This document shows, in pieces, positions 15,700 to 24,276 of a stretch of DNA of 64,000 nucleotides. Position 1 is the first letter of the stretch, and every line of letters starts with the position of its first letter. Both the position numbers and the translations under genes were made by a program. The notes below the pieces were generated by a model that saw nothing but the letters and a program-made list of their open reading frames with translations, ran no database searches and had not been told where the DNA came from. This stretch comes from Alphaproteobacteria bacterium (GTDB lineage Bacteria; Pseudomonadota; Alphaproteobacteria; Micropepsales; Micropepsaceae), in contig JADZAI010000034.1 of the NCBI GenBank assembly GCA_020852655.1, forward strand, positions 1 to 64,000. Reading direction: 5' to 3'.

Positions 15700-16635
15700 T
15701 CAGACGCTCTCGATCCGCGCCTTCCCCAGCCCCAGCCGGTGTTCCCGCACCGCAATCACCACGCCCGACGCCACCACGATCACCGCGCCGACCCATACCG
15801 TGGCGTCCGGCCAGTCCCGGAACAGGATCACGCCCAGCGCCACCGCCCAGATCAGCCCGAGATAGTCGAACGGCCCCAGCAGCGAGGGCTGCGCCTTGGT
15901 GTAGGCGAAGGTGTTGCACACCTGTCCGAGCCCGCCGAACACCCCCGAGAGGATCAGCAGCACCACGTCCCACGTTCCCGGCGTCTGCCAGGCGAACGGC
16001 AGCGTCAGCATGCTGACCAGCGTGCAGGCCAGCATGAAATAGAACGCGATCGCGATGCCGCTTTCGGTCACCGAGATGCGGCGGATGATGACGATCACCA
16101 TGCCGGCGCACAGCGTCGAGACCAGCATGATCAGCGACGGCACGCCGTGTTCGAACGAAAGCTTCGGCCCGACAATCACCGTCACGCCGACGAAGCCGAC
16201 CGCCACCGCCGCCGCCCGCCACGGCCCGACCGGCTCGTTCAGCAGCGCCGCCGCCAGGATCGTCGCGAAGATCGGCATCGCGAAGCCGATCGCCGTCCAG
16301 TCCGCCAGCGGCAGATCGGCGATCGCGATGAACGACAGGAACATGCCCGCCATGCCCACCGTCGAGCGCGAGAGGTGGTACCAGACATTGCGCGTTCGCC
16401 AGGCGTCGGCGAGCTTGCCGTCGAAATGCGCCCACAGCAGCACCACCGGCAGGGCGAAGGCCGAGCGAAAGAAGATCACCTCGCCCACCGGATAGCCTTC
16501 GCTCAGCGCCTTGATCGAGGCCGCCATGCCGGCAAAGGCGAGCGTCGCGCCGATCTTGAAGATGATCCCGGTCAGCGGGGCGTCGACGCGGGCGACCGGC
16601 GGCAGCCGTTCCGCCGTCACAACCACCCGCGCCAT
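15700..16635 (-). CDS. EamA/DMT-family transporter
   Basis: 311 residues from the ATG at 16633-16635. Ten hydrophobic helices in two EamA repeats (about 20-150 and 165-295). The first repeat has KALSEGYPVGEVIFFRSAFALP and the second PFDYLGLIWAVALGVILFRDWPD, both typical of the family. Probably an inner-membrane exporter of amino acids or metabolites. Its start overlaps the end of the upstream corA-like gene by 19 bases, so the two are co-transcribed. Confidence 0.88.
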   Translation of the reverse strand: MARVVVTAERLPPVARVDAPLTGIIFKIGATLAFAGMAASIKALSEGYPVGEVIFFRSAFALPVVLLWAHFDGKLADAWRTRNVWYHLSRSTVGMAGMFLSFIAIADLPLADWTAIGFAMPIFATILAAALLNEPVGPWRAAAVAVGFVGVTVIVGPKLSFEHGVPSLIMLVSTLCAGMVIVIIRRISVTESGIAIAFYFMLACTLVSMLTLPFAWQTPGTWDVVLLILSGVFGGLGQVCNTFAYTKAQPSLLGPFDYLGLIWAVALGVILFRDWPDATVWVGAVIVVASGVVIAVREHRLGLGKARIESV

Positions 16636-17603
16636 TTGAAGAAGATCGCCGGGATGATCGCCGAGATGACGATGATCAGGAGAGCGATCGGATAGCCGAC
16701 GCTCCAGTCGAGCTCGGGCATCGCCTTGAAGTTCATGCCCCAGATGCTCGCCATCAGCGTCGGCGGCAGGAACACGGCCGTCGCGACCGACAGGATCTTG
16801 ATGATCCGGTTCTGCTCCAGGTTGATCATCCCCAGGATCGCATCGAGCAGGAAGGTGATCTTGTTCGACAGGAAGTTCGTGTGGTCGCTCAGCGACGCGA
16901 CGTCCCGCGTGATCGTCTTGTTGTAGCTGCGCAGCTCCTTGCCGCCCGACTTCCCTTCGAAGCTCTGCGCCAGGAAGGTCAGGATGCGGCTGAAGCCGAC
17001 GAGGCTTTCGCGAACCTTGCCGATCAGGTCGTTCTGCCGGCCGAGGCGGGCGATCAAATGCTGGAAGTCCTTGTGCTCCAGCGGCTCGTTCCGCCGCGGC
17101 TTGTCGAACGACTCGCGCGACAGCGCATCGACGTCGGCCCCGGTGCGCTCCAGCACGTCGGCCGTCCGGTCGACGATCGCTTCGAGCAGCCCGACCAGCA
17201 GATAATCGGCCGTGTTCCACATTCCGTGCTGGCGCTCGGCCCGCGCCGGGAAGGTGTTGAACGGCATGGGCTCCGAATAGCGGATCGTCAGCAGCCGGTT
17301 GCGCGCCAGCACGAAGGTCACGGCGGCCGATTCGGGATGCTCCGTCTCGGTCTTCGACACGATCGAAGTCGTCATGAAAAGCCCTTCGTCCTCGATATAG
17401 ACGCGGCTCGACGCCTCGATCTCCTCCATCTCGTCCTTGGTGGGCAGCGTGACGCCGAGGAACTTCTCGGCCTTCCGGACCTCCTCGCTATTGGGCGAGA
17501 AGAGGTCGATCCACAGCGCGGTCTCGGGAATTGGCTGGCCGGGCGCTAGGTCCAGTTGGGTACGGCGCAGGCACGCGTCCGCGATCTCGAAAACTCGCAG
17601 CAT
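16617..17603 (-). CDS. corA: CorA-type divalent metal channel
   Basis: 328 residues. A long cytoplasmic alpha/beta domain is followed by two C-terminal membrane helices. The GMN signature is at 289-291 (SIWGMNFKAMPELDW), which is essential for CorA magnesium channels. The predicted stalk helix precedes it (LLDAILGMINLEQNRIIKIL). Function is Mg2+ (or Co2+/Ni2+) uptake across the inner membrane as a pentamer. It leads a two-gene operon with the overlapping EamA transporter. Confidence 0.93.
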   Translation of the reverse strand: MLRVFEIADACLRRTQLDLAPGQPIPETALWIDLFSPNSEEVRKAEKFLGVTLPTKDEMEEIEASSRVYIEDEGLFMTTSIVSKTETEHPESAAVTFVLARNRLLTIRYSEPMPFNTFPARAERQHGMWNTADYLLVGLLEAIVDRTADVLERTGADVDALSRESFDKPRRNEPLEHKDFQHLIARLGRQNDLIGKVRESLVGFSRILTFLAQSFEGKSGGKELRSYNKTITRDVASLSDHTNFLSNKITFLLDAILGMINLEQNRIIKILSVATAVFLPPTLMASIWGMNFKAMPELDWSVGYPIALLIIVISAIIPAIFFKWRGWL

Positions 17604-17693
17604 GGGCGGCCCGCAGCGCTAGACATGACACTGCGGCGACATAGGCCCGGACCATCACCCGGTCAACCAGCGAAGGCCGGAAAAGCGCGTGGT

Positions 17694-18800
17694 TCAGCCG
17701 GATCGCGCCGGCATCGCGGCATCCGGGCCGTTGCGCGCCTGGATATCGACCTTCTGCCCCGGCTGAAGCGTCTCGCCGCCGCGCACCACCACCCGGTCGC
17801 CCGGCTTGATCCCGCCGGTCACCTCCATCTGGTCGCCCGTCGCCAGGCCGGTCTTCACAATCACCAGCTCGGCGATGTCGCCCTCGCCGATGCGGAAGAC
17901 CGCCTGCCCGTCGGGCCGCAGCAGCACCGCATCGCGCGGCACGGCGACGACGTCGTGCGGCTCGGCCGTCGGCGTCGCGACCTTCACCGCGGTCCCGACC
18001 AGCCAGCTCGACTCCGTCAGCGTCGCCCGCATCTCGGCCGCGCGCGACACCTGGTCGCCGACCGGCACGAGGGCCCGTACCTTGGCCGTCACCGACCGCC
18101 CCGGCCCTTCGATCGAGACCGTGTCGCCTTCCTTGAGCTGCGCCACCGACGCGACCGGGATTTGCGCCGTCACCTCCAGCGCCGTCACATCGACCACGCG
18201 GGCGACCGGATCGCCGCGCTCGATATACTCGCCCGGCTGCACCAGCCGGGTGACCAGGCGGCCCGGGAACGGCGCCTTCACCTCGGCATGCGCGACGTCA
18301 TACTGCGCCTTCTGGAGGGCGACCCGTGCCTCCGCGAGGTCCTGCTGCGCCATGTCGCGCTCGGACCGCGCCTGGTCGAGCCGCTGGCGCGTGCCCGATC
18401 CCTTGCCCGCGAGCTCCTCGAAACGGCGGACTTCGCTGTCCAGGAACTTGACCCGCGCCTCCAGCCGCTTCACCGCCGCCGTCGCGCGGTCGGCTTCGAG
18501 CTGGAGCAGTTCGGAGTCGATTTTTGCAACCACGCCGTTCTCTTCGATCAGCGTGCCGATCTCGGCCACCGTATCGACCACGCCCGCCACCTCGGCGGCG
18601 ATCTGCGCGTCGTTGCGGCTGACGACCGAGCCCGGCACGGTCACGGTTTCCGACATGCGCTGTGTCGTCGCGGTCGCGACCACGACGACCGGCGGCGGCG
18701 CATCCGGTCCCTGCTGCGCGGCCGCACGTTCCGGAACGGACGCGAGCGGCAGCAGGCCCAGCAGGGCGAGAGCGGAAATTCGCATCAGAGAGGCCTTCAT
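17694..18800 (-). CDS. RND efflux periplasmic adaptor (membrane fusion protein)
   Basis: 368 residues from the ATG at 18798-18800, chosen because GAGGA lies 8 bases upstream and a signal peptide (MKASLMRIS... ending at ERAAA) follows; an ATG at 18824 overlapping the pump stop is the alternative. Then a lipoyl/barrel-sandwich half (GSVVSRNDAQIAAEVAGVV), an alpha-helical hairpin (about 95-165, rich in E/R/A/Q), the second lipoyl half (VKAPFPGRLVTRLVQPGEYI) and a beta-barrel domain. It should bridge the RND pump to an outer-membrane channel, which is not in the window. No lipobox cysteine is seen. Confidence 0.9.
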   Translation of the reverse strand: MKASLMRISALALLGLLPLASVPERAAAQQGPDAPPPVVVVATATTQRMSETVTVPGSVVSRNDAQIAAEVAGVVDTVAEIGTLIEENGVVAKIDSELLQLEADRATAAVKRLEARVKFLDSEVRRFEELAGKGSGTRQRLDQARSERDMAQQDLAEARVALQKAQYDVAHAEVKAPFPGRLVTRLVQPGEYIERGDPVARVVDVTALEVTAQIPVASVAQLKEGDTVSIEGPGRSVTAKVRALVPVGDQVSRAAEMRATLTESSWLVGTAVKVATPTAEPHDVVAVPRDAVLLRPDGQAVFRIGEGDIAELVIVKTGLATGDQMEVTGGIKPGDRVVVRGGETLQPGQKVDIQARNGPDAAMPARSG

Positions 18801-18820
18801 GGGGCGCGTCCTCGGGCGGC

Positions 18821-21800
18821 TCATTCGGCGGGTTGCGGGGCCGGCCGGGCGCGCAAGCCCCTGCGCGTCAGGCCGGTGAAAAGGGCTTTGAACTCGCCAT
18901 GCTCGCCGAGACGAAGCAGGGCGGGCAGCAACAGCAGCGTGAATAGCGTTGAGACCGCCATACCGCCTGCGATGGCCGTCGCAAGTCCGCGATAAATCGC
19001 GCCGCCTTCGCCCGGCGACAGCATCAGCGGCATCATCCCGACGATATTCGTCAGCATGCCGAGCACGATCGGCCGCGTCCGGAACCGCACCGCCTGCGCC
19101 ACCGCCTCGCCGACCGGCACGCCGGCGCGCTGGCTCGCCCGCGTCTGGTCGACCAGCAGGATCGCGTTGTTGACGACGAGGCCCGTCAGGATGATGAAGC
19201 CGATCATCGCGAGCAGGTCGAGCGGGGTGAAGGCGAAGAGGTTGATGACCTGGAGCGCCGCCATGCCGCCCACCGTCGCCAGCGGCAGCGCGATCACGCA
19301 GAACAGCGAATCCGTGAACGAACGGAACAGCAGCGCCATCAGGCAGAGCAGCAGCAGCAGCGCCAGCCCGAAATTCCCCAGCATCGTGCCCGTCGCCTTG
19401 TCCAGGCTGTCCGCGCTGCCCGAGAACATGATGTTCCCGCCCGGCGGCATCAGCGGCTGGATCGCCGGCACGATCTCCGTGCGCAGCACGTCCAGCGCGT
19501 CTTCCAGCGACATGTCGTCGGGCGTGTTGATGAAGAGCTGCACCGCGCGCCGCCCGTCATAGCGGAAGATCGCCGGCGTGCCGGTCCCTTCGCGCAGATG
19601 CACGAGGTCGCCGAAGCTGATCGTCCCGCCCGTCCGCGTCGCCACCGGCAGGCCGCCCAGCGCCTGGAGGTCCGGCCACTTGGTCGCGCGCACCAGCACG
19701 TCGACGCGCTTCTCGCCGTCGAAATACTCGCCCGCATAGAGACCCGACACGAAGGCCTGGAGGATCTGCGCCCCGTCGCGCCGCGTCATGCCGGTCTCCA
19801 GCAGGCGCTGGTCGTTGGGCGAGGCGACGATCTCGGGCTGGCGCACCGAGAGGTCCGGCTGCGGATTGCCGAAGGCGCCCGGCAGCTTTTGCGGGATCAG
19901 TTCCATCGCCTTCTGGATCGCCGGCGTCAGCCGTTCCGGATCGGGCGCCTGGAGCGTGATGTTGAGCCCGCCGCCGCCGTCGAAGCCGCCGAACAGCAGC
20001 CCCTGCTGCGAGAACACCTGCGTGTCCGGGAAGCCGGCGAGGATCTCGTTCTTGACGATCTCCCCCATCTCCTGGAGCCGGCTTTCATCCTCCAGGCGCA
20101 CTGCGGTGTTCAGCCCGCCGCCGTCGGTGAAGATGTAGTAGTTCAGCAGCTTCGGCTGCTTCTCGCCGCTCATATACGGCGCGAGGCGCTGCATTATCGG
20201 CTGGGCGATCTCCTTCTGCGCGACCTCCACCGACGTGCCCTGCGGCAGCGAGATGAACGAGTCGATCGCATCGCGCCGCACAGACGGCATGTAGTGGAGG
20301 TCCGGCAGCAACAGCCACGTCCCGACCAGCGAGAAGGCGATCAGCCCGCCGATGAGGCCGTAGCGCCGCCTCGGGTTGGCGGTCAGGTGCGAGACGATCT
20401 CCGCGCTCCGCCCGGCATTGCTGCCCGCGACGCTGTGCTGTTCGACCGGCAGGAACCACCAGACCGCGATCGGCACCACCGTCACCGCACAGACCAGCGA
20501 GGCGACGACCGAGATCGAGATGGTGAGCGCCAGGTCGGCGAAGAGCTGTCCCTCCACATCGGCCACGAAGATGATCGGCACGAAGATCACGACCGATGTC
20601 AGCGCCGACGCGAACAGCGCCTTCCACACCTCGGCCGCACCGCGCGTCGAGGCCTGCGGCTCGGGCACGCCGGCCGAGCGCAGGCGCAGGATGTTCTCCA
20701 TCACGACGATCGTCGCATCCAGCACATGCCCCACGCCGAACGCGAGGCCGGCGAGCGAGATCACGTTGATCGTCCGCCCGAACAGCCACAGGAACAGGAA
20801 GGTCATGACCAGCACGACCGGGATGTTCACCGCGAAGATCAGCGTCGCCCGGAAATCGCGCAGGAACAGCCACAGCACGCCCAGCGCCAGCAGGATGCCG
20901 ATCGAGACGTCGGCGACGACGAAGCCGATCGCGCGGTTGATGAAGACCGACGGGTCGAACGACTTCACCATGCGAAGGTTCATGTCCTTCAGCATGGTGT
21001 CGTTGAGCTCCTCGACCTCCGCCTTCACCCGCGACAGCACCTCCAGCACGTTGGCGCCGGTCTCGCGCATCACGCGCAGGCCGAGCGCCGGATTGCCGTT
21101 CTGGTAGGAGAACTCGACGATGTCGGCCTTGGTGACTTCGACCGTCGCGATGTCCGAGAGCTTGATCGGATTGCCGTTCCGCCAGGCCAGTGTCAGGTCG
21201 CGCAGCGCCTGGAGGTCGAGCCGCCCCTCGAACTTGAAGCTGTAGGTGCGCCGGCCGATGTCGGCGGTGCCGGCGCTCGAATCCGTCGTCGCCCGCACCG
21301 CATTCGCGATGTCGGGAATGGTGATGCCGTACTCCGCCGCCTTGAACGGGTCGAAGGTGACGCGCAGCTCGTCCGGCGCGCCGAAGCCGCCGCCCTGCTG
21401 CACCCCCGCAACGCCGGGGATCGCCTCCAGCTTCGGGATGATGACGTCCTCGGCAAAGCGCCGGTAGTCCGAGATGTCCTTCGTGTTCCCGGGCAGGGCC
21501 TGGAGGAAGAAGAAGATCAGCGAGGCGTTGGCGTCCTGGTTGCCGTTGAGCTGGAGGATCGGCTTGTCGGCCTCCTCCGGCAGGTTCTGCACCCGGTTCA
21601 GTCGCGCCAGCACGTCCAGCACGATCGCGTTCATGTCCGAGCCGACCTCGAACTCCAGCCCGACGAACACCCCGCCCTGGTTGGAGAACGACCGCATCTC
21701 GGTGACGTTCGGCAGACCCTTCAGCACGTCCTCGACCTGCTGGGTGATCTCCGATTCCACCTGCGCCGGCGCAGCCGCCCGCCACGGCGTGAAGATGCCG

Positions 21801-21934
21801 AGGCTCGGCCGCTCGATGTCGGGGAAGAGCTGGATCGGCATCGAGAAGGCCGCATAGAGGCCCAGCAGGAACACGAACACCGTCACGCCCATCGCGGCGA
21901 GCGGGTTCTTGATGCACATTGCAGTCAGGTTCAT
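18821..21934 (-). CDS. RND-superfamily efflux pump, inner-membrane subunit
   Basis: 1037 residues from the ATG at 21932-21934 (MNLTAMCIKNPLAAMG); a longer frame to 21997 lacks a ribosome binding site. Twelve membrane helices and two large periplasmic loops in the AcrB pattern (PIQLFPDIERP after TM1). TM4 reads VLDATIVVMENI: only the first of the two AcrB proton-relay aspartates is kept. TM10 reads LVVNNAILLVDQTRASQRAG, with Asn in place of the AcrB lysine. It precedes its adaptor gene, the reverse of the usual order. The substrate could be a drug, lipid or metabolite; the sequence does not decide. Confidence 0.92.
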   Translation of the reverse strand: MNLTAMCIKNPLAAMGVTVFVFLLGLYAAFSMPIQLFPDIERPSLGIFTPWRAAAPAQVESEITQQVEDVLKGLPNVTEMRSFSNQGGVFVGLEFEVGSDMNAIVLDVLARLNRVQNLPEEADKPILQLNGNQDANASLIFFFLQALPGNTKDISDYRRFAEDVIIPKLEAIPGVAGVQQGGGFGAPDELRVTFDPFKAAEYGITIPDIANAVRATTDSSAGTADIGRRTYSFKFEGRLDLQALRDLTLAWRNGNPIKLSDIATVEVTKADIVEFSYQNGNPALGLRVMRETGANVLEVLSRVKAEVEELNDTMLKDMNLRMVKSFDPSVFINRAIGFVVADVSIGILLALGVLWLFLRDFRATLIFAVNIPVVLVMTFLFLWLFGRTINVISLAGLAFGVGHVLDATIVVMENILRLRSAGVPEPQASTRGAAEVWKALFASALTSVVIFVPIIFVADVEGQLFADLALTISISVVASLVCAVTVVPIAVWWFLPVEQHSVAGSNAGRSAEIVSHLTANPRRRYGLIGGLIAFSLVGTWLLLPDLHYMPSVRRDAIDSFISLPQGTSVEVAQKEIAQPIMQRLAPYMSGEKQPKLLNYYIFTDGGGLNTAVRLEDESRLQEMGEIVKNEILAGFPDTQVFSQQGLLFGGFDGGGGLNITLQAPDPERLTPAIQKAMELIPQKLPGAFGNPQPDLSVRQPEIVASPNDQRLLETGMTRRDGAQILQAFVSGLYAGEYFDGEKRVDVLVRATKWPDLQALGGLPVATRTGGTISFGDLVHLREGTGTPAIFRYDGRRAVQLFINTPDDMSLEDALDVLRTEIVPAIQPLMPPGGNIMFSGSADSLDKATGTMLGNFGLALLLLLCLMALLFRSFTDSLFCVIALPLATVGGMAALQVINLFAFTPLDLLAMIGFIILTGLVVNNAILLVDQTRASQRAGVPVGEAVAQAVRFRTRPIVLGMLTNIVGMMPLMLSPGEGGAIYRGLATAIAGGMAVSTLFTLLLLPALLRLGEHGEFKALFTGLTRRGLRARPAPQPAE

Positions 21935-22053
21935 GGCGCCGCAGCCCCTGGGCGTCTTATTTCCCGGGACCATGATCCGGCAGGGGTTTACGGCCAATAG
22001 TGCGCTGGCTCACATCGCCGTGACCTGTGACGAGCGCTTCAGTCGCAGCCGTG

Positions 22054-24165
22054 TCAGCGGCGCTTTCGCGTCATCCAGAACGCGATCGCCATCGTCGCTC
22101 CCGACAGGCCGACCAGAAGCAGCCCCATCCAGACGCCGTAGCCGACGAAATTGAGGTTGCTGTCCGCGCCGCGGTTCGCGTTGTCGACGATGACGCCGTA
22201 GAGCTGGAGCACCGTGCCGATGAAGGCGGGGATCGTGAAGAAGGCGAGCAGCGTCGCCATGCCCTGGGTGTCCAGCGTCGCCTTGGTCTCCAGGATCTCC
22301 TGAAGGTCCTTCAGCCGGTTCGTCAGGCCCGCTTCCTTGCCGTCGAGCCCCCAGCGCCGCTCGATGGCGGCGCGAACGACACGGCGCTCCGGCGAGGCCT
22401 CGGTCAGGTCCGCCTTCTGGAACGTCCGCGCGATGCGGGCCCGCAAATCCGTGATGCGCTGGAGCACGTCGCCGCCATGCGAGGCCGATTCATAGAGCGC
22501 ATCGACCTCCGCGTCATAGGCGAGGCAGTCCGATTGCAGCACCACGGCCTGCGCGAAATCCGAGCCCAGCGCCGGCGCCGCGAGGTCCTTGTCGCGCCAG
22601 TCGTCGAACAGGAACAGCCCGTCGCGGCTGACGATGGCTTGGCCGCCCGCGATCTCCAGATAGTCGAAATCGTCGGATTCCGGCAGGTCCGCCAGTTGCA
22701 CCGGTCCCGACAATCCCTTGCCGGCCCGCACCAGCATCGCGGCGAGGTGCCGCTTCACGGTCGGCGTGAACTGAAGGCTTTGCGTCGCACCGAAGGACCG
22801 GTTCCACTTGACCGCGATGAGCTGCTTCGTCACCGCCGAGACGCCCGCACCGGCCGAAACGGCCCGCGCCGTGCACGCCTCGATCGCCTTCGGCTCGAGC
22901 TGTGCCCCTTCCGCGCCGAGATCGTAGACGGCGAGCCCGCGAAGCTGGTTATAGCTGCGCCACACCGCCTCCAGCACATCGCTCCAGCTCAGCTTCGAGC
23001 CGAGCTCCGCGTCACTGACCCGCTTGGGCGCGCCGAGCAGGGTGTAGCGCCCGTGGTCGTCCCACCAGGGCTGGTCATAGCCGCCGGCCGGATAGCTCGC
23101 GATCCGCCGCGGCGATCCGTTCGGCCGCGCACCGTCCCATTTCTCGATCTCCGCGGCCTCCAGCGCCTGCCACAATTCCCGCAGCGCGATGCCCGAGCGC
23201 GGATCGACCGAGATCGTCATGTCGTTGCCGCTGCCTTCGAGCCCGGGGCGATAGAGCCCCATCAGCGAGAAGCCGTTATGCAGGGTCGTGTTGGCGGTGT
23301 CGGTGCGGATGAAGATCTTCTTCACCCCGGACGGCGCGTTGGATTCCACCGCGAAATAGGCATCGACCAGCAATTCGCGCCCCGGCGACCCCGCCATCGG
23401 CACCAGCAGCTCCAGCCGCACGGCGCGCGCCAGCGATTGGTCGTAGTCCTGCTTCTCGTTCATCGCGAAGGCGATCGCGCGGCCATAGGCCGGATCGGTC
23501 AGCAGCACCGGCACCGCATCCGCATCGACCGCATCCGGGTCCGCCCCGGCCCGCAGCAGCGTGACCGTGAAGCGCAGCGCATCGCCCCATGCCTCGGCGA
23601 TGCCGGCGCCGTCGAACTTCATGCCGAAATGCGAATGCGCCAGCGCCGACAGCAGCGACGTCCAGCTCCGCGTCACCGACGGCGCCACGCCGTCGCGCTC
23701 CCACGCCGTCAGCGACGTCAGCCAGCGCTGCGGCAGCGCCGCGGACGGCACGCCGGCGAGCCGCGCCAGGAAGAACACCACCGACAGCACCGAATCCGGG
23801 CTCGCATCCTCGACCACCAGCGTCGCCCGCAGCACCTCGTCCGGCGCCGTGCCGAAGACCTGCCGCCACTGCGCCACAAGGTCCTCCGGCGCATCGCGCA
23901 CGAAGGCGGCCACCGTCACCGGCTCGCGCTTCCAGCCGAAACGCTCCGCCGCGCCCTTGTTGTTGAGGCAGGCGCCGCCATGGGCGATGTCCCCTTCCCC
24001 GTTCCGCCAGGCGCCGATCCCGACATAGACCTCCCCCGCCGCGCTCGGCGGCCGCCGGGCGGGGTCATAGACGGCGGTCAGCCCGCGCCCGTCGATCGTC
24101 ATGGCATCGAGCGTGTCGCCGAGGCGGGCGAGGAACAGGGCGAGGTCGGGCGGCGCGTCGGTCAT
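22054..24165 (-). CDS. Large protein of unknown function with two C-terminal membrane helices
   Basis: 703 residues; I do not recognise the family. The N-terminal ~640 residues look soluble and include a region with WD/WN motifs (YDQPWWDDHGRYTLLG, about 370-385), a segment reminiscent of a ligand-binding domain (LHNGFSLMGLYRPGLEG) and a helical stretch (TDLRARIARTFQKADLTE, about 560-580). Helices at about 640-663 and 675-699 anchor the C-terminus, leaving a short basic tail (MTRKRR) inside. No signal peptide, so the large domain is probably cytoplasmic. It starts 111 bases from the divergent acyl-CoA ligase and ends 120 bases from the RND gene; neither neighbour suggests a role. Confidence 0.8.
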   Translation of the reverse strand: MTDAPPDLALFLARLGDTLDAMTIDGRGLTAVYDPARRPPSAAGEVYVGIGAWRNGEGDIAHGGACLNNKGAAERFGWKREPVTVAAFVRDAPEDLVAQWRQVFGTAPDEVLRATLVVEDASPDSVLSVVFFLARLAGVPSAALPQRWLTSLTAWERDGVAPSVTRSWTSLLSALAHSHFGMKFDGAGIAEAWGDALRFTVTLLRAGADPDAVDADAVPVLLTDPAYGRAIAFAMNEKQDYDQSLARAVRLELLVPMAGSPGRELLVDAYFAVESNAPSGVKKIFIRTDTANTTLHNGFSLMGLYRPGLEGSGNDMTISVDPRSGIALRELWQALEAAEIEKWDGARPNGSPRRIASYPAGGYDQPWWDDHGRYTLLGAPKRVSDAELGSKLSWSDVLEAVWRSYNQLRGLAVYDLGAEGAQLEPKAIEACTARAVSAGAGVSAVTKQLIAVKWNRSFGATQSLQFTPTVKRHLAAMLVRAGKGLSGPVQLADLPESDDFDYLEIAGGQAIVSRDGLFLFDDWRDKDLAAPALGSDFAQAVVLQSDCLAYDAEVDALYESASHGGDVLQRITDLRARIARTFQKADLTEASPERRVVRAAIERRWGLDGKEAGLTNRLKDLQEILETKATLDTQGMATLLAFFTIPAFIGTVLQLYGVIVDNANRGADSNLNFVGYGVWMGLLLVGLSGATMAIAFWMTRKRR

Positions 24166-24276
24166 GGGTCAGGTGCGGATGACGCATGATCTTCCCCGCC
24201 CTTGCAACGGGGCAATAGGACTTGCCAGCGCCGGGCCGGGTAGGCTTCTGTCCGGCGCAAATCTTCGGAGGATGGG

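Noticed and set aside
15503..15865. Open frames through the palindromic region after the KamA operon
   Set aside because: They are generated by the inverted repeats and have no start signals or motifs.
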